Below, piece by piece: positions 46,669 through 58,401 of a DNA stretch of 64,000 nucleotides (the stretch's first letter is position 1; each line of letters opens with the position of its first letter). Below the pieces are notes generated by a model. That model was given only the letters and a program-made list of their open reading frames with translations. It made no database searches and was not told the DNA's origin. This stretch comes from Clavaria fumosa (taxonomy: Eukaryota > Basidiomycota > Agaricomycetes > Agaricales > Clavariaceae), in the NCBI GenBank assembly GCA_951802425.1, contig OX637798.1, positions 682,001-746,000 of the forward strand, written 5' to 3'. A program made the translations under genes and the position numbers.

Positions 46669-48700
46669 TAGTGTTGCCATGGTCTGGTTAGGTCCGGTCT
46701 GGTCCAGTTTATGTCGGTTTTTCCAAATGTAGAAAACTGAGCGGACCAGAACCGATCAAGGTGGTGCACCAAGTTGGTTGAAGCGGTCACAGGTGACTCA
46801 AGTCACAGTTAAACTACCAAAAATAGATATATGTGGGAATGTCACATCTGCAGCTCCCCGAAGTCAGTAGTAAGCCCAGCAATGAAGGCGTTCATGTCCT
46901 CTGGTAGGCCCAAGCCATCCTCAACACCAGTTAAGACCAACAGCCACCCTTCTTCCATCGTCGCCATTGTTGTTGGCAGTGGTGGTCCGCCTGTCGGGTC
47001 GCCTGTGTCTGGGTTGGGGATGGGGGTGCGGGACAACGTTCAGGCAGGGATTGGTGTGGAAGGGGAGGAGGCGGTTGGGAAGGACATGCATGCGGAGACG
47101 ACGGAGAAGACGGCCGTTCTAGCGGCGGACGAGCCGGCGCCGACACAAGCGGTGTTCGCGCCTGCCGCCACCCCCCCCCACCGCGATGCACCCGCCGCCA
47201 CTGCGGCACATGCTGTCGGACTCGCAGCTGGTGCAGACGCACACGGGCGTGCGCGGGCCAGCGAGGGGCAGGCGCGAACATGGCGACGACGACGATGCTG
47301 GGGCTGGGGCTGACAACGCGCAGCACGATACACATGTCTACGCTGGGGCCGTCATCCTCGTTGGTGGGGTTCCCTGCTTTCCCGTCTGCCGCCGCCACTG
47401 GCGCTGCTGCTGCTGGCCGCGTGCCGTTCTCGCGCTGGGCACCGGCGCTCCGTGGGGAGGAGGAGGAGAGGGAGGGGGAGGGGGAGGGGGAGGGGGAGGG
47501 GGAGGGGGAGAGAGAGGGTGTCATCGTGGGCGAGGAGGACAGGCGGGACACGGTGGTGCCGAGGGAGGGAAAGGAGGCGGGGAAGGAGGGCGTGCGGGTG
47601 GGGCGGAGACAGCGCTTGGTGTCGTTTATTAGCTGGCTGGGGGGTGGTTCCTCTTGTGCTGGGGCTGGGGCTTGTGCTGATGCTGCTGCGGCATCGTTGG
47701 GACTTGCTGTTGGGGAGAAGCACCGACGGAAGCTGGTGGTGAGCGGTGTGCCGCGGGGAAAAGGAGCCCTTGGGACTGGAGGCGCTCTACAAGGATGAGA
47801 GGCTTGAGTTTGCTGTTGCGAAGAGGCATGGTACCCAGGGTTGCACATGCACGTGGATGCATGGGGGAGGAACAAGAGAGTGAGCAGGAGCAAGAACAGG
47901 AATCAGATCGCAGCGTGTTTATGCAGACGCTGGCCCAGCGCTGACTCGATGCCTTGTGTGTGGAGTGCAGGGCGGGGACGAGGAAGAGTGACGACCTTGG
48001 TGCCAGTGGGAGTGGGGCTTGCGCTTGTTGTGTGCGTCGGATGCACATCATTTGGTGTCAATGGCTTGGCTGGCTGTTTATTTTCTATTCTTGCCTTTTC
48101 TAGAGTGGATATGGATAGTTATTATAAAGTGGAGGTTGAGAATCAGACATATGTGAGGAGGAAAGCCCCAAGCGCATGGAACTCTCCATCCACCCAAAGT
48201 AATATGAACCAACATCGTAACTCTGACCACTAACGTACCACCAGCGATCAGCACATGCCACCATACCTGGTCAGCAGTGTATAGGGGATGGGGCATGACC
48301 CATGCCGCTGTGACTTCAACATGGTCCCATGACACCCCGGTCATGAAAGTGACATCTGTGTTACAATGAACTGAGAATACATAAAGATATGCCAGAAAAA
48401 GCATACAAACAACAGGAATCTATTGTCCAGACTGGCTGGTGAGCACACAGAGGATGGGGTCACATAATGGAGGATGTGTGAGCATGTTGCGAGTGAGGGC
48501 AAGGCAGGCAAAGCCCATGTGTTGGGGTATACCCTTATTTGGAAATTAACCATGGTTCAAGTCACTCGAGACTGGCTTAAACCGGCAAGGGTTGGTTGGT
48601 AAACTGGCACTAACCAGGAACCAAGTAGTCAGTTTGGTTTGGCTAAAGTGTGGTTTGGTTCATCAGTTTAACTGCTTTTAGTTGAACCGTGGCAACACTA
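46669..48700. mobile_element. hAT-like non-autonomous element 3 (2032 bp), TSD ATCCATCC, with GC-rich cargo
   Basis: Ends TAGTGTTGCCATGGT and ACCGTGGCAACACTA. ATCCATCC occurs at 46661-46668 and 48701-48708. The outer about 150 bp on each side resemble MITE 1 (GGTTC/GGTCCGG motifs). The interior from about 46830 to 48060 is GC- and CpG-rich, unlike any neighbour, and holds long open frames on both strands (for example 46831-47313 plus, 46931-47893 minus) with no transposase motif. It may be a captured host gene fragment. Confidence 0.88.
47457..47517 (+). repeat. GGGGGA purine tract in the hAT cargo
   Basis: About six GGGGGA hexamers within a GAGGA-rich purine run on the plus strand, capable of G-quadruplex or triplex formation. 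Confidence 0.85.
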
Positions 48701-48788
48701 ATCCATCCTAAAGGGGGATGAATTTCACAGGGAGACCATATCTAGAAATTATTACTTAAGCAGGAGTGCTTAGATAATTGTTTATCCC

Positions 48789-50078
48789 TGTTATATCCCA
48801 AGGGCAAAGCCCTCTAGAGCCAAAACACCTTTTAGGGATGCAGAGAGGAAGCCAGAGTGACAGAATTGCCTAATTAGGAAGGTTTAAGCGGAGTTTGAAC
48901 TTTAAAATCAAACCTTCGGTTTTGAAGACTCTTTCCAGACTGACTCAGAGGCCCACACACTGATTGGGAATACCTAATAATAGTTTTACTGTATCAGGCC
49001 AATGCACAGCCTCCTCTGAGTCACTCCAGCACAGTCTAGACTGTTTTAGGGGAAATGACTCCATCTGACTCATTCTGACTCATTCTCTCAAAACCTCGAG
49101 TTGGGGAGAGGATAAAAATAGTAAATACTTATATGGCAAGAGTACATGCCTTATGCGATTGTCTGAGTATTTTATTATGATTTTATATGCAATATTTGGC
49201 TATGTATCTCGAAATTACTGTATTTAGTAGATAGGCTTGAAACAATATAAATAGGCCACTGAAGGACATGTTCAGTAGCACCTACTTGACCCCAGAAACT
49301 GCCTGATCACCTTAGTCAGCTGAAGCTAAGAGCCAGCACCACTCCTAAAGGAGTTATTAATATATTTGTCCCACTGATGTCTAAATACCAGTGTGGACAA
49401 ATAGTTGATTATCTCATCAATGCCTTAGGCTGGTGCGATAATTTTATTATGTAAGCGTAGCCTATAGGGCTAATGACCAAGTGTCTAGTCACGCCGAAAG
49501 CTTACATAATGCATGTGCTACAAATATTTTTGTGCTTAGGTAATTTTACTGTGCTGTCACTGATGTCTTACTATGTATTACAGGTATTAGATATAAGTAT
49601 TTTGTATCTAAGGAAGGAATAGGAATTGGGCCAAGGTATAAGAGAGTGAAAGGGAGATAGGATAGAGAGGGTATCAGAGAATTAATCTTGGAAGGATCTG
49701 CCATCCCATTGGCAAGATATGAATATTGTCATAGTACAATATTCATATGGGTAAACTTAAGTATTTAATATCTCATTGTTGCTTGGATATTAAAGCAAGG
49801 TGTAAGAGGATGAAATAGTCGAGATGACTATGGGGATCCTTTGGTCAATTACCCTTGTTTGAGATATTGATGCTTGAGTCACTATAGAATATTTCTATTT
49901 GCTGTGCACATTAGCAATGCCTTGTAGACAATACAGTATTAAGGTTATCTTAGTATCTGTTTACAGGAAGGTGTGCAACCAGAAGCTCAATTGGGACATT
50001 GAGCTTGCCTAGTAATAATATTTGAGGTTCCTATTAGGGTTAACTTCAGTTTCCCTTACTTAAATATTATTATTCACA
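48789..50078 (+). repeat. Probable 5' LTR of Gypsy-C
   Basis: TGTTATATCCC...TATTCACA precedes the gag start by 24 nt, as an LTR should. The left limit is uncertain because the 3' LTR is not in the window. AT-rich with repeated CTGACTCATT motifs near 49070; no gene inside. Confidence 0.5.
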
Positions 50079-50102
50079 GGTAGCAAACCTGGTTCCATAA
50101 CA

Positions 50103-53100
50103 ATGACATGATCTGGTGCTCGACTTCCACCTCCTGTTGCTGACGACATTGATGTCCCAGAACTGACTGACAATACTCTGACTCCGAGTGTGTCTGGACC
50201 CCTGGACCATGATGAAGAGTCAGAACCCTCAGTCACTGATGACAATGACAAGCTAAATGAACCTCTGACACCTTGAGCCGAGTGTGAACTAACTCCGGCA
50301 CATCTCCTTCAGAAGATTATTAACGCCAACAAGCACCTGGAGATGGTTAAACCATGCGACCCCAATACCTTCGATGGCTCGGATGCTAAGAAGTTGAAAA
50401 GCTTCTTGGTCCAATGCCAGTTAAATTTCCTTGATCGCCCAAGAGCATTCAAGTCCGACTCCCACAAGGTATGTTACGTCCTTTCCTTTCTCCGGGGCTC
50501 TGCCCTAGAATGGTTTGAGCCCATGGTCCTGGATGATGAAGGTCATCCGGTCCTCTTGAACTACAAAATGTTTGTTTCACAGCTCACTGAGAATTTCAGT
50601 CCATACGATGTGATCCGTGAGGCAGAGTTCGAGCTCGAATGCCTCCGAATGCACGAGGACCAGAAGTTGGTGAAATACACCATTTTGTTCAACAGGTATG
50701 CATCCGTTGTCCATTGGGACGAGTATGTGCCGCAGCAGCAGTTCTACAAAAGACGAACTGGCCCACATTGATCGCACAGAAACGCTCTGTGGACTCCGCG
50801 AACAAGCCAGTGTTATTGATGGCCATTATTGGGCTCGGCAGCAGGAGATCTCTTGGGACTCCGCTAAGCCTCCGATGCCTAACAACAACAATAAAAAGGA
50901 GACTTCGGATAATCCCAAGTCCTCCAATCCTCCCGGCGCTAATACCAAGTCCCTCTCGATCCCATTCCTTGTATCAGTGTCTCGGACATTTCTCTTGATT
51001 CCGTTGATTCCCTGGTCGCTATCGAATGTGAACTGACACATCTGAATATCACATATCCCCTGTACAACAATACCTCCAAAATGAATTTCCTGTCTATGGA
51101 CACTGTTTTGCCAGTTTACTTAGGAAAGAAATATAAGAAGGTGGCAAACCACATCAATCCGATCAAAGCAACAGTACCCAAAGAATTCCAGATTGTCTGA
51201 CGCCAGCATCCAGACCCCCTAGCCGATATACTGACTCTTCCAACACACCCCCCCGATTTCACCCCCAGTCTCCAATATACCCAAGACCGGAAAGATGCAC
51301 ATAATGCAAATCCCACCAGATTTTTATGGCCAGAGGAAGAAAAACTCATTCACTATCTTATTAAAGCCCAGGAAGATGCCTTCACTTGGAAGGAGACCAA
51401 AAAAGGACGATTCAATGCAAAATACTTCGATCTGATTATCATCCCAACAGTCGAACATGTTCCTTGGATTTTCAAAAACATACCAATTCCCCCCGGCATC
51501 TACAATGAAGTCCTGAAGGTTATCCAAGAAAAGATAGCAGCTGGAGTCTATGAAGAATCCAATTCATCTTATCAGTCCCAGTGGTTTTGTGTGTTAAAGA
51601 AAGATGGAAAGTCCCTCCAACTTGTACACAACCTACAGCCATTGAATAAAGTCACTATTGGCGACTCGGCGGTTCCCCCGATAATGGAGGTTTTTGTGGA
51701 ATCATTTGCTGGACATGGGTGCTACACTTCACTCGATTTATTCATCTCCTTTGATCAGCAGTCTCTCGATGAGCAAAGCCGAGACCTTACCACATTTCAA
51801 ACCCCTCTTGGAGCCAAACGACTCACTTGCATCCTGATGGGATACACCAACGCAATGCAAATTATGCATGGAGACGTCACACATATCCTGCAAGACGAAA
51901 TTCCACACATAACCATCCCATTTGTAGACGATGTAGTGATTAAGGGTCCGGAAACCTGATACGAGCTTCTGGACAGCACTTACAAGACGATCCCAGAGAA
52001 TCTGCAAATACAGCAGTTCATTTGGGAGCATTTGAATAATGTCAACCAGGTGCTCCAATGAGTCAAGAAAGTCAGAGGAACCTTTAATGGCAAGAAAATG
52101 ACAATCTGCACCCCCGAAACAATCGTTACTGGACACACATGCACATATGAAGGGCGAGTTCCAGATGCTTCCAATGTTCAATGCATCCGAGACTGGCCTC
52201 CGTGTGAAACACTCACAGATGTCTGATCATTTTTAGGTGTTTGCGGACTGCTCCAGATATTCATTAAAGACTATGCCGTACTTGCCTGACCACTTGTCAG
52301 TCTAACTCACAAGGATGTTCCATTCAGGTTTGAAGAAGAAGAGCAAAATTTGATGGACTGACTTAAAGACGCAATAGTCAACTCATCCACCGTTCAACCG
52401 ATTGATTACTGCTCTGGACAGCCCATGATTATGGCCGTTGATTCGTCCAACATCGCTGTTGGCTTTGCACTATTTCAAATCGGAGAAGATGGAATCTGGT
52501 ACCCATCTAGGTTTGGTTCGATTACCTGGAACGAATGCAAGGCCCGATACTCTCAAGCAAAAATTGAGTTATATGGACTGTTTCATGCCCTTCGGTCATA
52601 CCAGATTTACCTTATCGGCCTTCTGAAATTCACTGTTGAAATGGATGCTAAATTCATTAAGGGTATGCTAAACAATCTGGACATTCAACCAAACACTGCC
52701 ATGAATCGATGGATTGCCGGTATACTACTTTTCGATTTCAACCTTGTTCACATCCCAGCAGATAGACATACCAGAGCTGACGGATTATCACACCGACATG
52801 CTGCAGATGGTGAAGATGACACCAAGTCCAAACATCACAAAGAATGGATCGATCAGAGCTACATGTTCGCCATTGAATGCATGAATCGAGCACCAGAATC
52901 TTCCTACCCATCTGAGGCGCAGCTCCCTGACATTGCTCACACTGGCTTCACAGTTCACACAGGATCGATTCGACGGAGCCATCCGATGATTAACCAGCCT
53001 CGAATGAATCTTCCACCATTGTTATCCCTCGGTCAGACACAGCAAAGAAGAGAGACGACCAACTCCACCAAATCGAATCTTTCCTTCAGAACCCGATCCA

Positions 53101-53600
53101 TCCTTCTGGCATCAACACAAACCAGTTCCGATGATTAGTCCGCTCCACATCCAACTTCTTCATCCTTGATGACAAGCTATGGCATCGCCAACCTAACAGA
53201 TGCCACCAGGTAATACCAGCGGACCACAAGCAGCTTGCGATCATCACTGAGGCACACGATTCACTTGGCCACAAAGGTGTTTACGTAGTCTGGACATGTA
53301 TTCTACATTGGTTCTGGTGGCCGATGTTGAATCAAGACATAAAGTGGTTCGTCCAAACTTGTCACCCATGTCAAACACAGCAAATTCGGAAGATCTTCAT
53401 TCCGCCAATGGTTGCCACACTGGCCGGTCTTTTCTGTTGAGCACACATTGACACCATGTTCCTACCCAGAGTTCGCCATTTCCGATTCCTTGTCCATGCC
53501 TGATGTTCATTGTCCGCATATCCGGATGCAAGACTGCTACGGAACGAGACTGCCCAACTTATTGGAACCTTTATATTTGAAGATACTGTATGTATGTGCT
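50103..53600 (+). pseudogene. Gypsy-C gag-pol, a different Ty3/gypsy lineage, broken
   Basis: gag starts at ATG 50103. In-frame TGA at about 50109 and 50275 replace expected sense codons. The capsid part is FDGSDAKKLKSFLVQ, ALEWFEP, YDVIREAE. Then come protease/linker remains, then RT (WFCVLKKDGKSLQLVHNLQP, TSLDLF, PFVDDVVIKGP), RNase H (IMAVDSSNIAVGFAL, KIELYGLFHAL, VEMDAKFI, RTRADGLSHR) and the integrase zinc finger (HDSLGHKG, CHPCQTQQI). The RT active site is FVDD, unlike the YLDN/YLNN copies in the window. The element is cut at about 53590 by LTR-A sequence; integrase core and 3' LTR are missing. Confidence 0.88.
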
Positions 53601-54372
53601 GAAGGTATAACTACTTTAAGAAAAGTACAGAGGTCTCCTAGTGACAGAACTATAGTAGTATGGGGTATGTTTAGTCATAAAGTGACTGTGTGCATGTTCT
53701 ACTAAGGTCATGAGGGGTTAGAGAAACATAGGTAAGGTTGCAAACATGACCAGTCATGGGTTGCAACCTAGTTAAATAAGCATATTTGTAACTATAACTA
53801 CAGGGAGATTCTTGGATCATAACTATTGGAGTTATAGATGACTGAGGCAATGAAGGGAAACATATTTGAAGTAAAATCACAGCTGACCATTGGTGGTGCA
53901 TTTGAGCATTAAGGTTGTGAGGTCATAAGAGTGGTCATGTGGGTGACACTAGTGATGTGGGTGACATTAGTGGTGCAGGTGACCTTGGGTGGGAAGTCAT
54001 GTGGGTAATGTCAGTAACATGGGTAATGGTCATAATGCTGGTAATGGTATTAGCACTGGTAGTGGTAGTGCCAGGGGTGCCACATGGCAAGTCACATGTC
54101 AGCTGAAGAGGATGCATAATGGCATGTCATGCATGAAGATGGCAGGTTCAGACAAAATATATGCATGGGATGAGCTTGCATGAGGTTGCATGAGTATAGT
54201 GGGGTGGTTGTGAGTGTCATGTGAAGGTGAGGGAAGTCTGGGAGGGTTCTGGAAGAGAGCAGCAGGTTTTGGAGGTATGCAGGAGGGTTCACAAGGTTAT
54301 GGAGAGGTGTCAGGAGGTCCATAGGTGCTGGTAGGGTCAGTTTGGGTAAGGAAAAATGGGTGGGTCCTGACA
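53585..54372 (+). repeat. LTR-A fragment, CpG-depleted, truncating Gypsy-C and Tc1-2
   Basis: Matches LTR-A from TATGTATGT and AAAGTACAGAGG through the terminal GGTCCTGACA. The first about 230 bp are absent. Heavy loss of CpG. Confidence 0.82.
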
Positions 54373-54577
54373 GGGACATCATAGTCAGTTACCCTTGCCT
54401 TGAGGTGTCCCCAAAGATGCTCAATTGGATTGAGATCTGGGGACTGTGAGGGCCATAAGAGGACTTGATATCCATGGTCTTCAAACCACTTTGAGGCCTT
54501 CTTGGAAGTGTGTTTGGGGTCATTGTCTTGTTAGAAGATGATGTCTTCTGGAGATTTCTTGTACAATTTGAGGCTTT

Positions 54578-56815
54578 TTTAATTTTTAATTTTTAATTTT
54601 TAAATCCTGTTTATACTCATTTTGGGGCTATGCCCTATGCTAGAGTATGCTACCGGTCATGTCTACCTTGTACTGTTGGGTTGTTTGTTTGAACATGTGC
54701 TCTGGGCCGCTGTGTGGTTCCATCGCACGGGGTGCATGTGAGAAGGTGTGAAGAAAGGTATGTATAATGAGGGCAGTGCCCATTCAAAAGGTACATATAG
54801 GGAGTGCTGTAGGTGTTGTAGGTGTCGGTGTAGATGTCAGTGGTGGCGTGGGTGTCGTGGTTGGTGTCAGTGCAGTCCTTGTTGTTGCTGTGGATCTCAT
54901 CATCTATGTGGGTGCTTGTGTCGGTGCAGGTGCTGGGGCCAGGGAAGGCCAGGTGCAGCAAGGCGGGGCGGGGCCAGGCAAGGCAAGGCGGAGCAGGGCC
55001 AGGTGGGGCAGGGCCAGGCGAGGCCAGGCGAGGCAAGGTGAGATGAGGCGGGGCGGGGCCAGGCCAGGCCAGGCAAGGCGAGACGAGGTGGGGTGGGGCC
55101 AGGCCAGGCCAGGCCAGGCGAGGCGAGGCAAGGCGAGGCGGGGCCAGGCCAGGCCAGGCGAGGCGAGGCAAGGCGAGGCGGGGCCAGGCCAGGCCAGGCG
55201 AGGCGAGGCAAGGCGAGGCGGGGCCAGGCGAGGCCAGGCGCAGCGGGGCGAGGCGAGGCGGGGCGGGGCCAGGCAAGGCAAGGCGAGGCGAGGCCAGGCG
55301 GGGCGGGGCCAGGCCAGGCGGGGTGGGGTGGGGCCAGGCGAGGCGAGGCATGGCGAGGCAAGGCAAGGCCAGGCGGGGCCCGGCGAGGCGAGGCGAAGCC
55401 AGGCCAGGCGAGGCGAAGCCAGGCCAGGCGAGGTGAAGCCAGGCCAGGCGAGGCCAGGCAGGGCCAGGCGGGGCGGGGCCAGGCGAGGCGAGGCGAGGCG
55501 AGGCAAGGCAAGGCAAGGCAAGGCAAGGTGAGGCAGGGCGAGGCCAGGCACAGCAGGGTGAGGCCAGGTGCAGCAGGGCGAGGCCAGGCGCAGCAGGGCG
55601 AGGCCAGGCGAGGCCAGGCGCAGCAGGGCGAGGCCAGGCGAGGCCAGGCGCAGCAGGGCGAGGCCAGGCGAGGCCAGGCGCAGCAGGGCGAGGCCAGGCG
55701 AGGCCAGGCGCAGCAGGGCGAGGCCAGGCGAGGCCAGGCGCAGCAGGGCGAGGCCAGGCGAGGCCAGGCGCAGCAGGGCGAGGCCAGGCGAGGCCAGGCG
55801 CAGCAGGGCGAGGCCAGGCGAGGCCAGGCGCAGCAGGGCGAGGCCAGGCGAGGCCAGGCGCAGCAGGGCGAGGCCAGGCGAGGCCAGGCGCAGCAGGGCG
55901 AGGCCAGGCGAGGCCAGGCGCAGCAGGGCGAGGCCAGGCGAGGCCAGGCGCAGCAGGGCGAGGCCAGGCGAGGCCAGGCGCAGCAGGGCGAGGCCAGGCG
56001 AGGCCAGGCGCAGCAGGGCGAGGCCAGGCGAGGCCAGGCGCAGCAGGGCGAGGCCAGGCGAGGCCAGGCGCAGCAGGGCGAGGCCAGGCGAGGCCAGGCG
56101 CAGCAGGGCGAGGCCAGGCGAGGCCAGGCGCAGCAGGGCGAGGCCAGGCGAGGCCAGGCGCAGCAGGGCGAGGCCAGGCGAGGCCAGGCGCAGCAGGGCG
56201 AGGCCAGGCGAGGCCAGGCGCAGCAGGGCGAGGCCAGGCGAGGCCAGGCGCAGCAGGGCGAGGCCAGGCGAGGCCAGGCGCAGCAGGGCGAGGCCAGGCG
56301 AGGCCAGGCGCAGCAGGGCGAGGCCAGGCGAGGCCAGGCGCAGCAGGGCGAGGCCAGGCGAGGCCAGGCGCAGCAGGGCGAGGCCAGGCGCAGCAGGGCG
56401 AGGCCAGGCGCAGCAGGGCGAGGCCAGGCGCAGCAGGGCGAGGCCAGGCGCAGCAGGGCGAGGCCAGGCGCAGCAGGGCGAGGCCAGGCGCAGCAGGGTG
56501 AGGCCAGGCGCAGCAGGGCGAGGCCAGGCGCAGCAGGGCGAAGCGAGGCGGGGCGGGGCCAGGCAAGGTGAGGCAAGGCAAGGCAGTGGCAAGGTGAGAT
56601 CAACAGGGTAGTTGGTCATGGTCAGCTGTGTCTGAGGTGGAGGGGATGGCGGAGACGGGACTGGGTATGGAGTGTTTGTTGTCATTGTTGTCATTGTCAT
56701 TGTCTTCATCATGAGAGATGTGTCTTCAGTTGAAGGGTTAGTCAAAGAGCAAGTTGTAATGAGTGTAGTATTCATCCTGTGATTTACTGGTGGTGGTAGC
56801 AGTCCAGGGGATCCC
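54578..56815 (-). mobile_element. Retroposon-like insertion (2.24 kb) with A-rich tail and 12-bp target duplication
   Basis: ATTTGAGGCTTT at 54566-54577 recurs at 56816-56827, and the host Tc1 frame reads through when the insert is removed. On the minus strand the insert ends in repeated TTAAAAA units (54578-54606). A variable-length duplication plus an A-rich 3' tail is the signature of target-primed reverse transcription (LINE-type machinery acting on an RNA). No reverse transcriptase is inside, so it is a SINE-like, truncated LINE or processed transcript. The body is mostly the minisatellite. Confidence 0.82.
54945..56585. repeat. Decamer-based GC-rich minisatellite (10/20/30-bp units)
   Basis: Built of AGGCCAGGCG-type decamers on the plus strand. 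55591-56370 is 26 near-perfect 30-bp units (CAGCAGGGCG, AGGCCAGGCG, AGGCCAGGCG). 56371-56530 is about eight 20-bp units. 54945-55590 is older and irregular. The strand is strongly G-over-C/A-over-T biased. Lack of stop motifs leaves multiple frames open on both strands (for example 637 aa at 56817-54904 minus). None looks like a real protein. Confidence 0.95.
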
Positions 56816-56974
56816 ATTTGAGGCTTTCTTGAAGCTCATCCTCCAGAATCTTGACATAGAGGTCTCCATCCATCCTTCCATCAATCTGAGAGAGGCTGGT
56901 TGACAATGTCCTGAAGGACCTTTGTCACTTGGACTGCATTTTCAGCTCTCCCAGACCCAATAAGATGAAGGGCA

Positions 56975-57816
56975 TGTCAGCGACCGGCCACCAGCTCAAC
57001 TGGGGTTGCGATGTGACTCAGTCTCAGGTGCTCGTAGTCGAAGTTGGGGGTAACGAAATACTATAGGCAACTACAGGGAGTCTATTCTACAGTACAGGAG
57101 CTGGTTGGGTATAGACCAGGTCGAAGATGAAGGAACTAAGGCAACTGAATGACTGAGTACTTATACTAATGGGCCTTATCTCCTTATCATGGTCCATGCG
57201 GTACAACACTGCTTCTATATCACAAGGCATGGGAACATGTGCCTAAGAAGTGTGGTTGCTGACTGTCTGCAGCGCGCACAGACCAGGGTGCCTTCCTAGT
57301 GTGGTCTTTCATCAGTCACAGAAGTTCTGTGTGGGAATTCCCTTGCTATCCTCACTGCCTGTGATCTGGACTTTGTGGAAGTCAGTCTGGTCATGTGTAG
57401 ACATAAGCACTGGTCCGGCACTTATGGTAGTTGCCTTTTTTGGGTGTGCCTAACACTTGGGCTTTCTCGGACTAGGTGCCATACCTAGCTGGGCCTCGGC
57501 ACAGTTAAGGACAAATAAAGTCCAATAGGTGCACGGGTGTTCTATGGTCTGTGCGAGCCATTAGTCACGTGGCTTGATGTTCCATGTGGGCAAGCTAAGC
57601 TCAAGCCTTGCTTTACTAAGCACCAATTATGCTTAAGTAATAGCGGCGCTAATATGGGCACTTAGAGTCATATTAGTGCAGACCTATTACTAAGTGGTAG
57701 CGCACTAGATGGGCGCTTAATCCAACAGGCGCTCAAAGCGAGCACTTAGGTTGTGGGCGCTAAATGCCAGGCGCTTCACAGTATAGATTATGTAAGGAAA
57801 ATTGATTATCCTTACA
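56975..57816. repeat. Solo LTR (842 bp) with target duplication GGGCA, inside Tc1-2
   Basis: TGTCAGCGACC...ATCCTTACA is flanked by GGGCA at 56970-56974 and 57817-57821. Removing it restores the Tc1 reading RHALHLIGSGR. No match to the other LTR families was noticed. It has GCGC-rich AGGCGCT boxes near 57715-57775. Confidence 0.88.
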
Positions 57817-58401
57817 GGGCATGTCGAATGTTGGCATCAGAAAGCTTAGCTGGACAACCTCCAGGAGCTTTTGTGAGGTAAGGGCAGTGCCTGGAGTGAA
57901 TTCTGGAGATGGTGGCATTGGATAATCCAGTCTGGGATGAGATTTGTTCCCCAGAAAGACCAGAATCAAGAAGAGTGAGGATGTGATTGGTATCAGCAGC
58001 AGATAGAGGCTTCGTAGTGGTGGTGGTGGTGTGAAACAACTGGTTGTTTTGCTCTGTTTGATGAAGTTCAACACTCACATGACCTGTCTGTTGATTCTGA
58101 TGCCAAATATAGCACAACAACATCTACATTATATAATTTGGTCCTGTTTCATTTTTGTAGTCAGCAAAAAAACCCTTACAATGATACCATTGACTTAAAT
58201 TTGATATTTCTCAAAAACAACTGAATGAAATATTATGATACAAAGCTCATTTGAAAGCCAGGAAGCAGGTCTATTGTTGTTAATATTTCAAGAATTTTTT
58301 GAAATTTTGTTCACAAGATACTGTATATTGCCCTCAAGTCAAACTTGTAAAACATTGTAAGGGTTTTTTGAGTCATTGTAAGGGTTTTTTGAGTCACTGT
58401 A

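Larger units (their letters stand above)
54373..58399 (-). mobile_element. Tc1/mariner element 2, interrupted by two insertions and 3'-truncated
   Basis: Right end CAGTGACTCAAAAAACCCTT (minus strand from 58399) next to TA at 58400-58401; the terminal 21-22 bp are tandemly duplicated. Transposase pieces on the minus strand: HTH (ILTLLDSGLSGEQIS, TGLSNATISRIHSRH) at 58060-57840; SGRAENAVQVTKVLQDIVNQ at 56965-56890; DLYVKILEDELQESLK at about 56860-56820; [17 protein letters not shown] and [15 protein letters not shown] at 54570-54400. The pieces join in sense when the inserts at 56975-57816 and 54578-56815 are taken out. Stops and a small deletion show it was already decaying. The left end is lost at LTR-A. 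Confidence 0.9.

Noticed and set aside
46931..47893. 320-aa open frame inside the hAT-like element as a transposase
   Set aside because: Pro/Ser/Arg-rich low complexity, no DDE, BED finger or hATC dimerisation motif; kept only as cargo.
54650..56817. Very long Ala/Pro/Cys/Trp-rich proteins on both strands
   Set aside because: Produced by a stop-free tandem unit whose length is a multiple of three; the same holds in other frames, so length is no evidence of coding.
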